DNA of 64,000 nucleotides from Bacteroidales bacterium UBA1216 (GTDB lineage Bacteria; Bacteroidota; Bacteroidia; Bacteroidales; Paludibacteraceae): positions 37,394 to 101,393 of the forward strand of contig DBXI01000076.1 in NCBI GenBank assembly GCA_002309255.1, in the 5' to 3' direction. This document shows, piece by piece, positions 33,139 to 42,966 of this stretch. The notes beneath the pieces are model-generated. The model was not told where the DNA came from. It worked only from the letters and a program-made list of their open reading frames with translations, and searched no databases. Made by a program: the position numbers and the translations under genes. The first letter of the stretch is position 1. Every line of letters starts with the position of its first letter.

Positions 33139-33639
33139 ATGGCTCAGTGGTTTAAGTACATAGGGATTTTACTGTTACTCCTGTTCATGCAGGTGTTCCT
33201 GCTGGATAATTTACACTGGCTGGGGTTGGTGCATCCTTATGTCTATCTGTGGGCTATCCTGCTCCTGCCGATGGAGTTGCCGCGCTGGATGCAGATGCTC
33301 TTAGGTGCTACCATCGGAATGTTGATAGACTGGTTCACACACTCACCCGGCATACACATGGCCGGTTGTGTGATGATTGCATTCCTCAGACCGCAACTTG
33401 TGGCAAACTATGTGCAGGATGTTGATCGCCTGAAGGGGGCTATCACCATCAATGTGCTGGGGTTGGGTAACTATCTGCGCCTGCTGGCCATTCTGATTGT
33501 GGTACATCATTCGATTGTATTCATGCTGGAGGCGTTCACGTTTTATCATCTGGGTTACACCTTACTGCAGATCCTGTTGAGCGGAGTATTCAGCTTTGCG
33601 TTCATCCTGATGCTTGAATACGTACGGAAGAATACTTGA
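33139..33639 (+). CDS. mreD: Rod shape-determining protein MreD
   Basis: 166 residues, with five or six hydrophobic helices and few charged residues (YIGILLLLLFMQVFLLDN, LHPYVYLWAILLLPMELPRW-like loop, GATIGMLIDWFTHSPGIHMAG, LEYVRKNT at the end). Position after mreC and size identify it; sequence conservation of MreD is always low. Inner-membrane partner of MreC and PBP2. Confidence 0.9.
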   Translation: MAQWFKYIGILLLLLFMQVFLLDNLHWLGLVHPYVYLWAILLLPMELPRWMQMLLGATIGMLIDWFTHSPGIHMAGCVMIAFLRPQLVANYVQDVDRLKGAITINVLGLGNYLRLLAILIVVHHSIVFMLEAFTFYHLGYTLLQILLSGVFSFAFILMLEYVRKNT

Positions 33640-33678
33640 CCGTATAGATGCTTGTCTTTCTGTTAATTGCCTGTGATC

Positions 33679-35520
33679 ATGACTAACGATCCGCACAGCC
33701 GAAGATCAATTATCATCATGGGATCCGTGGTGCTTGTTGTGCTGGTGTTTATCAGCCGACTGTTCTGGTTGCAGGTCATTGACCAATCGCAGAAAGCCAA
33801 GGCAGACAGCAATGCACTGCTTCGACAAGTTATTTATCCTTCGCGCGGATTGATATACGATCGTAATGGCGAACTGCTTGTATTCAATCAACCTATCTAC
33901 GAGGTCACCCTTATTTTCCAAGAGATGCGCCACGGCTTTGACACGATTGCGTTCTGCCAGTGTCTGGGTATAGACAGCCTGGAATTCGAGCAACGCATCA
34001 GCGCTATCCGCGACCGCAAGCGCAACCGCGGTTTCTCGACCTATACGCCGCAGATCTTCATGGCTCAACTCAGCAAGCAGGATGTGGCATCGCTTCGTGA
34101 GGTGTCGTACAAGTTTCCCGGCGTAGGTATCCGCAAGCGCACGCTCCGCGGTTACACATATCCTTATGCCGCGCATATCTTAGGATCGGTGGGGGAGGTG
34201 TCGCAGGCAGACATTGATCGAGACAAGTATTACCAGGCGGGCGATTATTCCGGTCGCGACGGCTTGGAGCGTACCTATGAGCAGCGCTTGCGTGGCGAGA
34301 AAGGTGTGGAGGTAATCATGCGCGATTCGCGCGGACGCATTCAGGGGTCCTACCATGACGGCGCGGAGGATGTAGATGCCATCACAGGTACCGATCTGCA
34401 TTTGTCGCTCGACATACGCCTGCAGCAGTTAGCAGAAGAGTGTCTGCATGGCAAAGTAGGCAGTGTAGTGGCACTTGAACCTGCCACCGGCGAGATCCTT
34501 GCCCTGGCATCTTCGCCGACCTGGAATCCGGAGATACTGGTGGGCAAGCAACGTTCCACGCAGTACAATATTCTGCTCAACGACCCCACCAAGCCGCTCT
34601 TCAACCGCGCCACACAAGCCACCTACCCGCCTGGATCAACGTTCAAAACGATTCAGTCCGTTGTGTGCCTGCAAGAAGGGGGGATCACACCGCGCACGAC
34701 CTATCCTTGCTCGGGTCCCGGATCTTCGCCTATCAAGTGCACACACCACCATGGTTCACCGGTTAGTCTGCTTAACGCCATAGAGCAAAGTTGCAACCCC
34801 TACTTCTGGTGTGCGTTCCGCGACATGCTTCAGAAAGAGGGATACGGCGACAACAATGCGGTCTTTCGCAAGCGTTTTAACCTTTGGCGCGACGATGTGA
34901 TGAAGTTCGGATTAGGTCAACGATTTGAGAATACGGATCTTGGCGAACAGTCAGCTGGAAAGATCCCTCTTGAGCGAGAGTTCAACCGCACGTATGGCGA
35001 GAAAGGCTGGAAAGCCATCACCATCCGCTCGCTCAGTATAGGTCAGGGCGAAATCCTCGTCACGCCGCTGCAATTGGCAAATCAGGCCGCAACGTTGGCA
35101 AACCGCGGCTATTATATCACACCTCATTTGAACACCGAATTGACGAATAGCCCCGAGCTGCGCCATGAGACAGATATGGATTCTACGTGGTTCAATCTTG
35201 TGGCGCAAGGTATGCATCAGGTGATGACCGCCGGTACAGGCCGATGGTACAACATCGACTCGCTGCAGATGTGTGGCAAGACTGGTACTGTGCAGAACCC
35301 GCATGGCAAGGATCATGCTATCTTCATCGGTTTTGCGCCGATGGATGCACCGAAGATTGCCGTAGCGGTAGTGGTGGAAAACGCCGGATTTGGCGCTACA
35401 TGGGCGGCACCGGTTGCTTCGCTGATGATAGAACAGTACCTCACCGACACTATCCGCCGCAAGCATATATACAACAAGATGGTTAATGCCGTCCTCGAAC
35501 ACCCAAGCGAACAACAATGA
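33679..35520 (+). CDS. mrdA: Penicillin-binding protein 2
   Basis: Elongation-specific DD-transpeptidase paired with RodA. The start is taken as the ATG giving MTNDPHSRRSII; a TTG four codons earlier is an alternative. 613 residues: membrane anchor (about 13-35), N-terminal dimerisation domain with YPSRGLIYDRNGELLVFNQP, GRDGLERTYEQRLRGEKG, and the transpeptidase domain with active-site STFK in PPGSTFKTIQS, SCN in IEQSCNPYFW, and KTG in CGKTGTVQNPHG. Its stop overlaps rodA by ATGA, consistent with a stable 1:1 pair. Confidence 0.97.
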   Translation: MTNDPHSRRSIIIMGSVVLVVLVFISRLFWLQVIDQSQKAKADSNALLRQVIYPSRGLIYDRNGELLVFNQPIYEVTLIFQEMRHGFDTIAFCQCLGIDSLEFEQRISAIRDRKRNRGFSTYTPQIFMAQLSKQDVASLREVSYKFPGVGIRKRTLRGYTYPYAAHILGSVGEVSQADIDRDKYYQAGDYSGRDGLERTYEQRLRGEKGVEVIMRDSRGRIQGSYHDGAEDVDAITGTDLHLSLDIRLQQLAEECLHGKVGSVVALEPATGEILALASSPTWNPEILVGKQRSTQYNILLNDPTKPLFNRATQATYPPGSTFKTIQSVVCLQEGGITPRTTYPCSGPGSSPIKCTHHHGSPVSLLNAIEQSCNPYFWCAFRDMLQKEGYGDNNAVFRKRFNLWRDDVMKFGLGQRFENTDLGEQSAGKIPLEREFNRTYGEKGWKAITIRSLSIGQGEILVTPLQLANQAATLANRGYYITPHLNTELTNSPELRHETDMDSTWFNLVAQGMHQVMTAGTGRWYNIDSLQMCGKTGTVQNPHGKDHAIFIGFAPMDAPKIAVAVVVENAGFGATWAAPVASLMIEQYLTDTIRRKHIYNKMVNAVLEHPSEQQ

Positions 35521-36971
35521 CCAGAAACAGTATTATATCCGGTATAGATTGGTGGACGATAGCCCTCTTTCTTGTTATTGCCCTATTCGGCTGGCTGAAC
35601 GTGTATGGTGCCAGTTACACCTTTGATCAGACTTCGCCGTTCGACCTGAGTAACCGCGCCGGCAAGCAGTTCTTGTGGTTCGGAATAGCATGCGTGCTGG
35701 GGCTCGCTGTGCTGTTCATAGAGGGACGAACGCATGAGGTTATTGCGTATCTACTGTATGCGTTCTGGATAGTGGTGCTGCTTATTACGCCTTTCTTGGC
35801 GCATGACACCAAGGGATCAATGTCTTGGATTGATCTTGGGCCGCTTAAGTTCCAGCCTGCGGAGTTGGCTAAGATGATCACCGCCTTGGCTTTAGCTAAG
35901 TACATGGGGCGTTTTGATTATCGTGTGCGCTCATGGCGCGACTTGGTGGTTCCGTTTGTGCTGCTGGCTTTGCCTGCGGGAATCATCATGATCTGGCAGA
36001 GCGAAACAGGTTCAGCACTGGTGTTTGCTTCGTTCCTGATCATGTTCTACCGCTTCGGAATGTCAGGGTATGTGCTGACAGGTGGATTGTCGTTTGCGCT
36101 ACTGTTCATCCTATCTATACGTTTCGGCGAGGTACCTTTGCCATGGGGCTCGGGTAGTGTGGGCGTGCTGTTGTGCTATTTGGTACTTCTGGCAGTGATC
36201 GTGGGATTCATGTTACTACATGAGCGGGATTTGAAGAGCACACTTATCCTTTGCTGTGTTGTTATTTTGGCCTATGCAGCAGGGCTGATTGTTAATATAT
36301 GGTGGACTGTGAATTTCAACCTTGTTTCTCTCATCGCCCTGGTGCTTATCCTTCTGTACTTCACGGGAGTTGTACTCTACCGCCGCCGTTTTATCATGTT
36401 ACTTGTAACAGGATACACGGTGCTTGCGTTGCTGTTCTGCGAGGCATGTACGATTGTGTTCAACAAGGTGCTGCAGCCCCACCAACGCACGCGTATAGAG
36501 GTGCTGCTTGGCCTGAAGGATGATCCTGCAGGTGCCGGCTATAACGTCAATCAGTCACTCATAGCTATCGGTTCGGGACAGTTCACCGGAAAGGGTTTCT
36601 TGAAGGGAACACAAACCAAGCTTCGCTTTGTGCCTGAGCAGGACACTGACTTCATCTTCTGTACCGTAGGCGAAGAGTGGGGCTTCTTGGGGTCAGCAGG
36701 TTTACTAATTGTGTATCTGATCTTTATCTTGCGACTGATTTATATAGCAGAACGTCAGCGCGACAACTACTCACGAATCTATGCTTATTGTGTGGCGGGT
36801 ATCTTCTTCTTCCATTTGACGATTAATGTGGGGATGGTGCTTGGTTTGTTGCCCGTGATAGGTATTCCACTGCCGTTCTTCAGTTACGGCGGTTCATCGA
36901 TGATCAGTTTCACGCTGTTGCTGGCAATTCTTCTCCGTTTGGATGCCGAACGACTCAGCAAGTGGCAGTAG
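35517..36971 (+). CDS. rodA: Peptidoglycan polymerase RodA (SEDS family)
   Basis: Glycosyltransferase of the elongasome. 484 residues, with about ten to twelve membrane helices; longer than the usual 370-420 because of an expanded central hydrophobic stretch (about 180-300, YRFGMSGYVLTGGLSFALLFILSIRFG onward) that is typical of Bacteroidota RodA. SEDS signatures: LGPLKFQPAELAKMITALALAKYMG, SETGSALVFASF, KGTQTKLRFVPEQDTDFIFCTVGEEWGFLGS, and GIPLPFFSYGGSSMISFTLLLAI near the end. It ends the mre operon; the downstream gap holds the GTCTCGA array. Confidence 0.96.
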   Translation: MTRNSIISGIDWWTIALFLVIALFGWLNVYGASYTFDQTSPFDLSNRAGKQFLWFGIACVLGLAVLFIEGRTHEVIAYLLYAFWIVVLLITPFLAHDTKGSMSWIDLGPLKFQPAELAKMITALALAKYMGRFDYRVRSWRDLVVPFVLLALPAGIIMIWQSETGSALVFASFLIMFYRFGMSGYVLTGGLSFALLFILSIRFGEVPLPWGSGSVGVLLCYLVLLAVIVGFMLLHERDLKSTLILCCVVILAYAAGLIVNIWWTVNFNLVSLIALVLILLYFTGVVLYRRRFIMLLVTGYTVLALLFCEACTIVFNKVLQPHQRTRIEVLLGLKDDPAGAGYNVNQSLIAIGSGQFTGKGFLKGTQTKLRFVPEQDTDFIFCTVGEEWGFLGSAGLLIVYLIFILRLIYIAERQRDNYSRIYAYCVAGIFFFHLTINVGMVLGLLPVIGIPLPFFSYGGSSMISFTLLLAILLRLDAERLSKWQ

Positions 36972-36986
36972 CAAAAAGTGGAGTTA

Positions 36987-37037
36987 CTCTCGATGATGTC
37001 TCGATGAAGTCTCGATATTGTCTCGACAAAGTCGGAC
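36987..37037. repeat. Five 11-bp units, GTCTCGA plus 4 bases, downstream of rodA
   Basis: Heptamers begin at 36987 (CTCTCGA), 36998, 37009, 37020 (all GTCTCGA) and 37031 (GTCGGAC), an exact 11-base period. GTCTCGA is the reverse complement of TCGAGAC, so this is the array of 10150-10244 in the other orientation. Spacers are TGAT, TGAA, TATT, CAAA. Confidence 0.9.
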
Positions 37038-37069
37038 AAAAATACGGGTATTATGTAAAATAGCCTATT

Positions 37070-37801
37070 ATGGCAACAATAAATCAAAGTGACATATTTC
37101 AGCGCACAGAACTGCTGATAGGCGAGTCAGGCATGGCTCGCGTGGCAACTGTTCGCGTTATCTTGTTCGGCGTGGGCGGCGTAGGCTCGTGGTGCGCCGA
37201 GACACTCGTTCGCTCGGGCATAAGGCATCTAACAATGGTGGATAGCGATGAGGTAGTACCATCTAACATCAATCGCCAGCTCATGGCTACCACCGCTACT
37301 ATCGGTCGACCTAAGGTGGAAGTGATGCGCGAACGGCTGCTGCTGATCAATCCCGAGGCCGACATCACTGCAATCGCCACGCGCTACAATGCGGATACGG
37401 CGGATAGTTTCTGCCTCGCGGATTATGACTATGTGGTCGATGCTATCGACTCGTTCAATGATAAAGCGTTGCTCATTAATACGGTAACCCGTCTTCCGAA
37501 CGTGCAACTCTATTCAAGTATGGGCGCTGCGCGCAAACTTGATCCCACGCGCATTCGTATAGCCGAGTTCAACAAGGTGCAGGGGGATCCTCTGGCGCGC
37601 ACTTTGCGCCGCAAGCTCAAGCAAATAGGCGTTTTCCCCGCGCGTAAGTTCATGTGCGTATATAGCGATGAGATTTTACCGAACGCTCACGAAACAGATG
37701 ATCGCGCTAACGGCACCATGGCGCATATAACGGCCGTCTTCGGAAATATGCTCGCTTCGCTGGTGATTAACAATGCTTTGCATGTATCTTCTGCCGAGTG
37801 A
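37070..37801 (+). CDS. tcdA: tRNA threonylcarbamoyladenosine dehydratase (TcdA/YgdL, ThiF-like)
   Basis: E1-like ATP-dependent enzyme that cyclises t6A37 of tRNA to ct6A. 243 residues. ATP site VILFGVGGVGSWCAETLVRSG (about 27-47) with MVDSDEVVPSNINRQ, adenylation motif GRPKVEVMRERL, DYVVDAIDSFNDK, and a TcdA-specific tail (KFMCVYSDEILP, MAHITAVFGNMLASLVINN). This order of motifs separates it from MoeB and ThiF, which carry a zinc or rhodanese domain. Adenylation residues look intact. Confidence 0.9.
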   Translation: MATINQSDIFQRTELLIGESGMARVATVRVILFGVGGVGSWCAETLVRSGIRHLTMVDSDEVVPSNINRQLMATTATIGRPKVEVMRERLLLINPEADITAIATRYNADTADSFCLADYDYVVDAIDSFNDKALLINTVTRLPNVQLYSSMGAARKLDPTRIRIAEFNKVQGDPLARTLRRKLKQIGVFPARKFMCVYSDEILPNAHETDDRANGTMAHITAVFGNMLASLVINNALHVSSAE

Positions 37802-37868
37802 GGGCTGTATTCTCTATCTTTCGTTTTACGAAAAGCAAGCACGTTAAAGAAAAAAAACGACCGTTCTG

Positions 37869-37900
37869 CTTGCAAATGTCAAATAATTTTTGTACCTTTG
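37869..37900 (+). promoter_or_regulatory. Promoter of the thymidine kinase gene
   Basis: CTTG (37869-37872), 20 bases, TACCTTTG (37893-37900); the start is predicted near 37907, 19 bases before the chosen ATG. 28 of its 31 bases match the promoter at 43644-43675, including an identical 12-base stretch between the boxes (AAATGTCAAATA). Confidence 0.82.
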
Positions 37901-37925
37901 CATGCATAATAGAAAACTCATATAT

Positions 37926-38519
37926 ATGTTTAGCGAAAGAGACACCCAAGGCCCAGTGCTTAAGCGAGGCAGCATTGAGGTAGTATGCGGCAGTATGTTT
38001 TCCGGTAAGACCGAAGAACTCATCCGTAGGATGAAGCGTGCACAGTTTGCCAAGCAACGCGTAGAGATTTTCAAGCCTGCTATAGATGTGCGCTATAGTG
38101 AGCAGGATGTAGTATCTCATGATCATAACGTCATTCAGTCTACTCCCGTAGAATCCAGCCAAACCATTCTGTTGCTGGCAAATGATATTGATGTGGTGGG
38201 CATTGACGAAGCGCAGTTCTTCGACATGGGTATAGTGGACGTATGCTCCGAACTGGCTCGTCGCGGCATACGTGTCATATGCGCGGGGCTTGACATGGAC
38301 TTCAAAGGTGTGCCTTTTGGTCCGATGCCTGCTCTGATGGCTATAGCCGAAGATGTGTATAAGACGCATGCTATCTGTGTGCGCTGCGGCGACCTGGCAT
38401 ATGTCAGCCACCGACTGGTGGCTAACGAGAAGCGGGTGCTGCTTGGCGAAACGGATAGTTATGAACCGCTTTGCCGACGCTGCTACGAACAGGCTACTGC
38501 GCAACAGTCTAACGCTTAA
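37926..38519 (+). CDS. tdk: Thymidine kinase
   Basis: Phosphorylates thymidine in the salvage pathway. I use the ATG giving [15 protein letters not shown]; upstream in-frame codons lie inside the promoter, so a longer protein is unlikely. 197 residues: Walker [16 protein letters not shown], lid and [14 protein letters not shown] motifs, a zinc-ribbon with CVRCGD and CRRCYEQ, and YVSHRL in the substrate loop. Type II enzyme by size. priA follows within 15 bases, so they may be co-transcribed. Confidence 0.95.
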   Translation: MFSERDTQGPVLKRGSIEVVCGSMFSGKTEELIRRMKRAQFAKQRVEIFKPAIDVRYSEQDVVSHDHNVIQSTPVESSQTILLLANDIDVVGIDEAQFFDMGIVDVCSELARRGIRVICAGLDMDFKGVPFGPMPALMAIAEDVYKTHAICVRCGDLAYVSHRLVANEKRVLLGETDSYEPLCRRCYEQATAQQSNA

Positions 38520-38534
38520 TATCCCAATCATTCT

Positions 38535-40787
38535 GTGGTAACGGTTGACGTTATTCTGCCCCTTGCCATCGCGGACATCTATACGTATAGTGTTCCCGAA
38601 GGTATGTTATGTCCGCCGGTGGGCGTACGTGTCTTGGTGCCCTTGGCTCGCAAGACGATCACGGGGGTGGTGTATCGTCAGCACCTTGACGACAGTACTG
38701 CTTCCGGGCAAATACATGTTGCTCTCAGGGATATCATTGAGGTGCTGGATGAGCAGCCGATAGTACTGCCATCGCAACTGTCGCTATGGCGTTGGATGGC
38801 GGATTACTACCTCTGCACCCTGGGCGAGGTGATGGCGGCTGCTCTGCCGGCACGGCTGTTGGATAACGACTATATAGCGCGTACTGAGGTGTATATCTCC
38901 CTCCATCCACGCTTCACGGATGTGGAGCAGTTGCAACCCATTTTCAATTCGCTTCACCGCGCCCCCAAGCAACTCAAGTTACTGGAGTATTTCCTCGATT
39001 TATCCGATGCGTTCGACAACGCGCCGCATCCGGTCGATCAGCGGCAACTCATCGAACAATCCGGCGAATCCACAGCTGTGCTGCGCACACTGATAGAGAA
39101 AAACATTCTCTGCGCCTCTCACGAGGTTGTGAGCCGCATACCCTCCTATGACACTGATATTGAATCGGCTCATCCGCTGACACCTCAACAGCAGCGTGCT
39201 GCAGAAGAGATAGATACGGGCTTTGCTGATGCGAAGGTTTGCCTGCTGCACGGTGTTACATCCAGCGGCAAGACTGAGGTGTATATCCACCTGATCCGTC
39301 AAATGCTGGATCAAGGAAAACAAGTGCTGTACCTTGTACCAGAGATCGCTTTGACCACACAATTGACCGACAGACTGAAGCGGGTCTTCGGTAAGCAATT
39401 GGGAGTATATCATTCGCGCTTCAGTGATATGGAGCGCGTGGAGATATACAAGGATCTGCTTACCTCTCAGGAGGCCAAGGTTATTCTCAGCGCCCGCTCG
39501 GGAGTGTTCCTGCCGTTTAGCCATCTGGGTTTGGTGATTGTTGATGAGGAGCATGACAGCTCGTACAAACAACAGGATCCTGCACCACGGTATCATGCGC
39601 GTTCTGTAGCGGTTGTGATGGCTAAAGCCGCTGCGGCGAACGTCTTGTTGGGTACAGCTACGCCGGCAATAGAGACCTATTATAACGCTAAGAATAGCAA
39701 GTACCGACTGGTAGAGATGCATGAACGGTATGCAGGACTCAGTCTGCCGCATATCACCATGGTGGATCTCAAGCAACAGTATCACCGCAAAGAGATGTAC
39801 GAGCATTTCTCTGATCCGCTGGTGGAACGAATGCGTGAGCAGTTGGCGCTAGGTAAACAAATCATCATCTTCCAGAATAGGCGTGGGTATGCGCCGTATA
39901 TCAGTTGCAGGCACTGCGGATTTGTGCCCAAGTGCGGAAATTGCGATGTGAGCCTCACGTATCATAAGCGTGCGCGCTCGCTGGTGTGTCACTATTGTGG
40001 TCACACGATCAGCGCACCGGATTGTTGCCCCAATTGCGGTGGCGAATGGCATGAATTTGGCGTTGGTACCGAGCGCGTAGAGGACGAAGTAATCGGCATT
40101 TTCCCTGGTGCGCGTGTGGCGCGTATGGATCTGGATACAACGCGCAACAAGAAAAGCCACCAGCGTCTGATCAATACCTTTGCACGCCATGAGGTAGATA
40201 TACTGATCGGTACGCAGATGGTGACTAAAGGTCTGCATTTCAATGACGTATCGCTCGTTGCAGTGCTGAATGCCGACACGATGATGCAGTCGCCGGACTT
40301 CCGCAGCTATGAGCGAGCCTTTCAGATGCTGGAGCAGGTGGCTGGTCGTGCAGGCAGAACAGGAGCGCAGGGCGAAGTGGTCATCCAATCGTTTCAGCCG
40401 GATAATCCGTTATATACCTACCTGCAAAATCACGATTACTCCGTGTTCTATGCCGAACAGGTCAAGGAGCGCCGCATGTTCCGTTTTCCGCCCTTCTACA
40501 GGCTGATTGTCCTTACTCTCAAACACCGAGACTATTCGCGACTGGATACAGCGGCACGCGAGCTGAGTCAGCGGTTGCAAGCTGTATTCGGCAACCGCTG
40601 TTCAGGTGTGATTATTCCGTCTGTATCGCGCGTGCAAAACATGCACATCCGTACTATCCGCTTGCGTGTAGAGACTGCTGCATCCTTTGCACAGGCCAAG
40701 AGCCTTGTTATGCAGCACGTGCAACTGGTGCAGTCGCTGCCTAATTGCAAAGGTGTGATTGTTCAGCCGGATGTTGACCCGATGTAA
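38535..40787 (+). CDS. priA: Primosomal replication protein PriA (N')
   Basis: Restarts stalled replication forks as a 3' to 5' DNA helicase. 750 residues from a GTG codon (MVTVDVILPLAIADIYTYSVPEG); no ATG gives the conserved first strand. N-terminal DNA-binding domain, Walker A GVTSSGKTEVYIHL, DEEH motif (VIVDEEHDSSYKQQ), GTATPAIE, a zinc-binding insertion with CRHCGFVPKCGNC and CHYCGH/CCPNCGG, and helicase motifs VI around QVAGRAGRTGAQGEV. Complete and of normal length. The neighbouring MATE start is 5 bases beyond its stop. Confidence 0.96.
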   Translation: MVTVDVILPLAIADIYTYSVPEGMLCPPVGVRVLVPLARKTITGVVYRQHLDDSTASGQIHVALRDIIEVLDEQPIVLPSQLSLWRWMADYYLCTLGEVMAAALPARLLDNDYIARTEVYISLHPRFTDVEQLQPIFNSLHRAPKQLKLLEYFLDLSDAFDNAPHPVDQRQLIEQSGESTAVLRTLIEKNILCASHEVVSRIPSYDTDIESAHPLTPQQQRAAEEIDTGFADAKVCLLHGVTSSGKTEVYIHLIRQMLDQGKQVLYLVPEIALTTQLTDRLKRVFGKQLGVYHSRFSDMERVEIYKDLLTSQEAKVILSARSGVFLPFSHLGLVIVDEEHDSSYKQQDPAPRYHARSVAVVMAKAAAANVLLGTATPAIETYYNAKNSKYRLVEMHERYAGLSLPHITMVDLKQQYHRKEMYEHFSDPLVERMREQLALGKQIIIFQNRRGYAPYISCRHCGFVPKCGNCDVSLTYHKRARSLVCHYCGHTISAPDCCPNCGGEWHEFGVGTERVEDEVIGIFPGARVARMDLDTTRNKKSHQRLINTFARHEVDILIGTQMVTKGLHFNDVSLVAVLNADTMMQSPDFRSYERAFQMLEQVAGRAGRTGAQGEVVIQSFQPDNPLYTYLQNHDYSVFYAEQVKERRMFRFPPFYRLIVLTLKHRDYSRLDTAARELSQRLQAVFGNRCSGVIIPSVSRVQNMHIRTIRLRVETAASFAQAKSLVMQHVQLVQSLPNCKGVIVQPDVDPM

Positions 40788-40791
40788 GTTC

Positions 40792-42159
40792 ATGAATGTA
40801 AAGCTGCATATAAACACAACTATCCTGCGGGAGTACTTACCATACTATCGTCGGAATCTTATTGTGGCTTTTCCCGTCATGCTCACGCAGCTTGGCGCTG
40901 CATTGGTCGGCCTGATTGATACGATCATGGTAGGTCACTACAGTACGACTGATCTGGCCGCGGTGAGTTTTGCTAATGGTGTGTTCTTTACTATCATGGT
41001 GTTTGCTATGGGTGCTGTGATGGGCGTGACGCCACTGGTGGGACAAGCCTATGTACAGCACAAAGATGAACGCGTGGCGGCACTGCTGCTTAATGGGTTG
41101 TGGTTCACGTTGCTTGTAGGAGGAGTGACCTGCGCGGTGCTGGGTATATGTGTGCCGCTGATGGACAATATGGGACAAGATCCTGAAGTGGTGAAGGCTG
41201 CACGTCCGTACCTGATAACGCGCATCATAGGTATGCTGCCTTTCTTGCTGTTCTGCCTAGAGAAGCAGTTCATGGAGGGTTTGGGTAATACTATCGTAGC
41301 AATGATCGTCACCGCGGGCATCAATCTGCTGAATATATTGCTTAACTGGGTGTTTATCTTCGGTCATTGGGGTGCGCAGGCTATGGGGGCGGCGGGCGCA
41401 GGTTTGGCTACGATGGTTGCATGGATACTGCTGCCAATAGTGTACCTTATATGCATCTTGCGCCGTGAAAAGTGGCGTAAGTATCTGGTGCTATGTCGTG
41501 ACGGATTATCCGATCGCGTCATGGTGCGCGAGCTCTTTCGGGTAGGTACACCCATCGGCTTGCAGACCACGATGGAAACGGTGCTCTTCACCTTGTCGTT
41601 CATCATGGTGGGGTGGATCAACAAGGAAGCTCTGGCAGCCCATCAAGTCACGAACCAGATAGCTGATTTTGCATTCATGCTCTCGCTGGGCATCAGCTCT
41701 GCCACCACCATACGCGTATCGCACCAATACGGCTTGAGGGATATGCATGCCACCAAGATGGCGGCAAACGCCAGTGTTCATCTCATCCTGCTGATGAATA
41801 CCATAGGTGCGTTGCTGATGATCAGCTTGAGGCACTACTTGCCCTATCTCTTCACTAATGACGAAGTGGTGGTGGCACTTGCTTCGCAGCTACTGATCTT
41901 CGCCGGCCTGCTCCAGTATGCTGATGGCCTGCAATGTGTTGGTGCTGGGATGCTACGTGGTGTGACGGATGTGAAGGCTCCGATGTGGATAACGGTCTTC
42001 ACCTACGTGGTGGTAGCACTTCCGCTCGGATATATACTTATGTTCCCCGCCGATTTAGGTGCTGTAGGTATGTGGATCAGTTTTGTTGTGGCACTCACCA
42101 TTGCCGCCATTGCTTTCCACCTCCGCTTCCGCTGGCTCTTCCGTAACTTGCATCGATAG
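40792..42159 (+). CDS. MATE family efflux transporter (NorM-like)
   Basis: 455 residues from the ATG that follows the priA stop (MNVKLHINTTILREYLPYYRRN). About twelve membrane helices in two six-helix bundles. Family-like pieces include VALVGLIDTIMVGHYSTTDLAAVS, GVTPLVGQAYVQ, and GTPIGLQTTMETVLFTLS in the second half. It exports cationic drugs or metabolites in exchange for Na+ or H+. The reading frame overlaps a possible upstream extension inside priA, which I reject. prmC starts 4 bases after the stop. Confidence 0.93.
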   Translation: MNVKLHINTTILREYLPYYRRNLIVAFPVMLTQLGAALVGLIDTIMVGHYSTTDLAAVSFANGVFFTIMVFAMGAVMGVTPLVGQAYVQHKDERVAALLLNGLWFTLLVGGVTCAVLGICVPLMDNMGQDPEVVKAARPYLITRIIGMLPFLLFCLEKQFMEGLGNTIVAMIVTAGINLLNILLNWVFIFGHWGAQAMGAAGAGLATMVAWILLPIVYLICILRREKWRKYLVLCRDGLSDRVMVRELFRVGTPIGLQTTMETVLFTLSFIMVGWINKEALAAHQVTNQIADFAFMLSLGISSATTIRVSHQYGLRDMHATKMAANASVHLILLMNTIGALLMISLRHYLPYLFTNDEVVVALASQLLIFAGLLQYADGLQCVGAGMLRGVTDVKAPMWITVFTYVVVALPLGYILMFPADLGAVGMWISFVVALTIAAIAFHLRFRWLFRNLHR

Positions 42160-42163
42160 AACA

Positions 42164-42961
42164 ATGCATGAGTTAGTAGAATATATTGTGTCCGCCCTGA
42201 CGCCGTGTTACCCGCCCGGCGAGGCGCGTGCAATGGCGTATTGGATTATAGAGGAGAAGACGGGACTCAATCGCTTTCAAGCGCATATGCATCCGGGGGC
42301 GATAGAGATACCTGATCTTGACGTAATCATCGAGCAATTGCGCAACAATGTGCCCATTCAGTATGTTTTCGGTCATACAGAATGGCTGGGTATGAATCTG
42401 CAAGTCAGTCCTGCCACTCTCATCCCCCGTCCGGAAACAGCCGAGCTCATCAGCCTTGTCTCTGGTAGCCAGCCACGCATCCGCGTGCTGGATGTAGGCA
42501 CCGGCAGCGGATGTATTGCGCTCGCGCTCAAGCAGCGGCATCCCAATTGGACTGTACATGCGATGGATAACAGCATTGAGGCACTGACCATCGCACAAAC
42601 CAATGCACAACGGCTAGGAATAGATGTCACGTTCATCCTTGCGGATATACTGCGCGATGATATATCGCAGTACGACCTTATCGTCTCCAATCCACCGTAT
42701 ATCCGTCCATCGGAGCGAGGTGCGATGACGCAGAATGCACTCATCTACGAGCCGTCCAGCGCGCTGTTTGTGCCCGAAGCCGATCCACTACTTTTCTATC
42801 GGCGTATGGCGCAACTGCACCGAGCACCCGAACTGTGGTTTGAGATCAACGAGAATCTCGGTGACGAGATGCTCTTGCTGATGCGGCAGTCCGGCTATGA
42901 GGCGCAGTGCTTCCGCGATATGTACGACAAGCAACGATTCATCCATGCTACGCAACGATAA
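42164..42961 (+). CDS. prmC: Peptide chain release factor N5-glutamine methyltransferase PrmC
   Basis: Methylates the GGQ glutamine of release factors RF1 and RF2. 265 residues from the ATG just after the MATE stop (MHELVEYIVSALTP). N-terminal helical domain, then a Rossmann methyltransferase: VLDVGTGSGCIALALKQRHPNW (SAM loop), VHAMDNSIEALTIA, and the catalytic NPPYIRPSE. Operon with recO, which starts 5 bases later. Confidence 0.94.
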   Translation: MHELVEYIVSALTPCYPPGEARAMAYWIIEEKTGLNRFQAHMHPGAIEIPDLDVIIEQLRNNVPIQYVFGHTEWLGMNLQVSPATLIPRPETAELISLVSGSQPRIRVLDVGTGSGCIALALKQRHPNWTVHAMDNSIEALTIAQTNAQRLGIDVTFILADILRDDISQYDLIVSNPPYIRPSERGAMTQNALIYEPSSALFVPEADPLLFYRRMAQLHRAPELWFEINENLGDEMLLLMRQSGYEAQCFRDMYDKQRFIHATQR

Positions 42962-42966
42962 TAACA

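Noticed and set aside
37890..37925. Twelve-residue N-terminal extension of thymidine kinase
   Set aside because: The extension overlaps the -7 box and the predicted start of transcription; the family begins at the MFSER methionine.
39000..39806. 268-codon minus-strand frame inside priA
   Set aside because: Antisense to helicase motifs that are clearly conserved on the plus strand; composition is low in normal secondary-structure pattern.
40759..40791. Extended MATE start inside priA
   Set aside because: The eleven extra residues overlap the priA end and do not resemble a MATE N-terminus; the ATG at 40792 is correctly placed after the priA stop.
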